Source of the DNA: Kiloniella litopenaei
Lineage (GTDB): Bacteria; Pseudomonadota; Alphaproteobacteria; Kiloniellales; Kiloniellaceae
Direction of reading: 5' to 3'
Length of the DNA: 64,000 nt
Assembly (NCBI RefSeq): GCF_000982415.1
Contig: NZ_LANI01000018.1
Location: forward strand, 1 to 64,000
Every line of letters begins with the position of its first letter. Within the stretch, counting starts at the first letter, position 1. The notes under the pieces are model-generated. The model ran no database searches. It was not told the origin of the DNA and saw only the letters and a program-made list of their open reading frames with translations. Below are positions 63,453 to 64,000 of this stretch, piece after piece. Both the position numbers and the translations under genes were made by a program.

Positions 63453-64000
63453 ATGAGCCAAGTTCAAAATACAGCCGAACAGTCTTCGGCACCTGAACAG
63501 ATCAGTCCTCTGCGTCAACAGTTCAGAGAGTTCTGGTTTTATTTTTCGGAAAACAAGGGCGCCGTTGTCGGCCTGTTTTTCTTCCTTTTTATCGTGTTTA
63601 TTGCTCTTTTTGCTGATGTGATAGCACCACATTCGCCAGACCAACAAAACCGAGACTTCATCTTGATTCCGCCGTTTTGGCAGGATGGAGGCAATATCCA
63701 GTTCCTGTTGGGGACCGATGCTGTTGGTCGTGATCTTTTGTCGCGCCTTATGCATGGATCACGCTTCTCGTTGTTTGCCGGATGTATTGTGATTGTTATC
63801 AGTCTTACATTTGGGGTTTTGCTTGGCCTGTCAGCTGGATATTTCAGAGGCTTCTACGAAGTTATCGTGATGCGGGTTATGGATGTTATTCTATCCATCC
63901 CAAGTTTGCTGATGGCCTTGGTTCTTGTCGCGATGCTTGGCCCTGGACTACGGAATGCGATGATCGCGATTTCTATTACCTATCTGCCGCATTATGTTCG
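63453..64000 (+). CDS. dppC: Dipeptide ABC transporter permease (DppC-like), 3' end outside window
   Basis: The open frame runs from an ATG 5 bases after GGAGG to the window end without a stop, giving about 182 residues of a protein usually near 300. It contains the N-terminal membrane helix GLFFFLFIVFIALFADVIAP and the DppC signature LLGTDAVGRDLLSRLMHGSR with membrane helices after it. An ATG at 63450 that overlaps the dppB stop is an alternative start. The missing part should include the EAA loop. Confidence 0.88.
   Translation, partial: MSQVQNTAEQSSAPEQISPLRQQFREFWFYFSENKGAVVGLFFFLFIVFIALFADVIAPHSPDQQNRDFILIPPFWQDGGNIQFLLGTDAVGRDLLSRLMHGSRFSLFAGCIVIVISLTFGVLLGLSAGYFRGFYEVIVMRVMDVILSIPSLLMALVLVAMLGPGLRNAMIAISITYLPHYV

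Noticed and set aside
1-64000. Insertion sequences, CRISPR arrays, tRNA or rRNA genes
   Set aside because: No transposase-like frame, no regularly spaced repeat array and no recognisable tRNA or rRNA sequence was seen on either strand.

Overview
The window is a chromosomal segment of a motile alphaproteobacterium. Gene content points to a Rhodospirillales-like, probably marine lineage such as the Terasakiella, Thalassospira or Kiloniella groups, but the exact genus is inference. Supporting signs are a flagellar core with FliX, CckA and CtrA-type boxes, an alphaproteobacterial GTTC-N7-GTTC SOS box at recA, an IalB protein, a one-cysteine DksA and a eukaryote-like NADP isocitrate dehydrogenase. 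No insertion sequence, CRISPR array, tRNA or rRNA was seen.

Layout. 1-2.8 kb: filament distal genes flaG, fliD, fliS. 2.9-10.7 kb: a surface-glycan or flagellin-modification block (TPR-OGT glycosyltransferase, two PhyH dioxygenases, a TylF-type and a second methyltransferase, a beta-propeller protein, a WbqC protein, a NeuD-like acetyltransferase), followed by a decayed rfbA (10.8-11.5 kb). 11.5-17 kb: minus-strand operon flgI-flgJ-flgN-flgK-flgL-fliW. 17.2-18.1 kb: fliX and dksA. 18.2-21.5 kb: minus-strand operon flgF-flgG-flgA-flgH. 22-31.3 kb: fliL-fliM-DUF6468-motE, then cheY-cheZ-motB-like-motB-giant TPR protein. 31.4-33.5 kb: minus-strand csrA, FlhB-like C-terminal protein, a small unknown, fliO, fliP. 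33.8-37.2 kb: flgB-flgC-fliE-fliQ-fliR-flhB. 37.3-44.5 kb: cckA, recA, ialB (opposite strand), alaS. 44.5-50.1 kb, all minus strand: MFS transporter, MscS channel, two cyclophilins, icd, LOG-family hydrolase. 50.4-53.9 kb: LysM protein, psd, pssA, a second CDP-alcohol phosphotransferase. 54-58.9 kb: padR-adaptor-RND efflux operon. 59.2-60.2 kb: a miniature rod-like flagellar protein and a PilZ protein. 60.7-64 kb: dipeptide ABC transporter, cut by the window edge.

Regulatory logic. The sequence supports a two-tier flagellar hierarchy. Exact TTAA-N7-TTAA CtrA boxes lie about 55-60 bases before fliL and flgB (early switch, export and rod genes). Sigma-54 type -24/-12 elements lie before flgI and flgF (later rod, ring and hook-associated operons). 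CckA, the kinase that feeds CtrA, is encoded just downstream of flhB. FliW and CsrA are both present, so flagellin translation may be controlled by the FliW-CsrA switch; the FlaF/FlbT pair common in other alphaproteobacteria is not seen in this window. Between fliS and fliW lies the modification block, a good candidate for an unstudied glycan decoration system.
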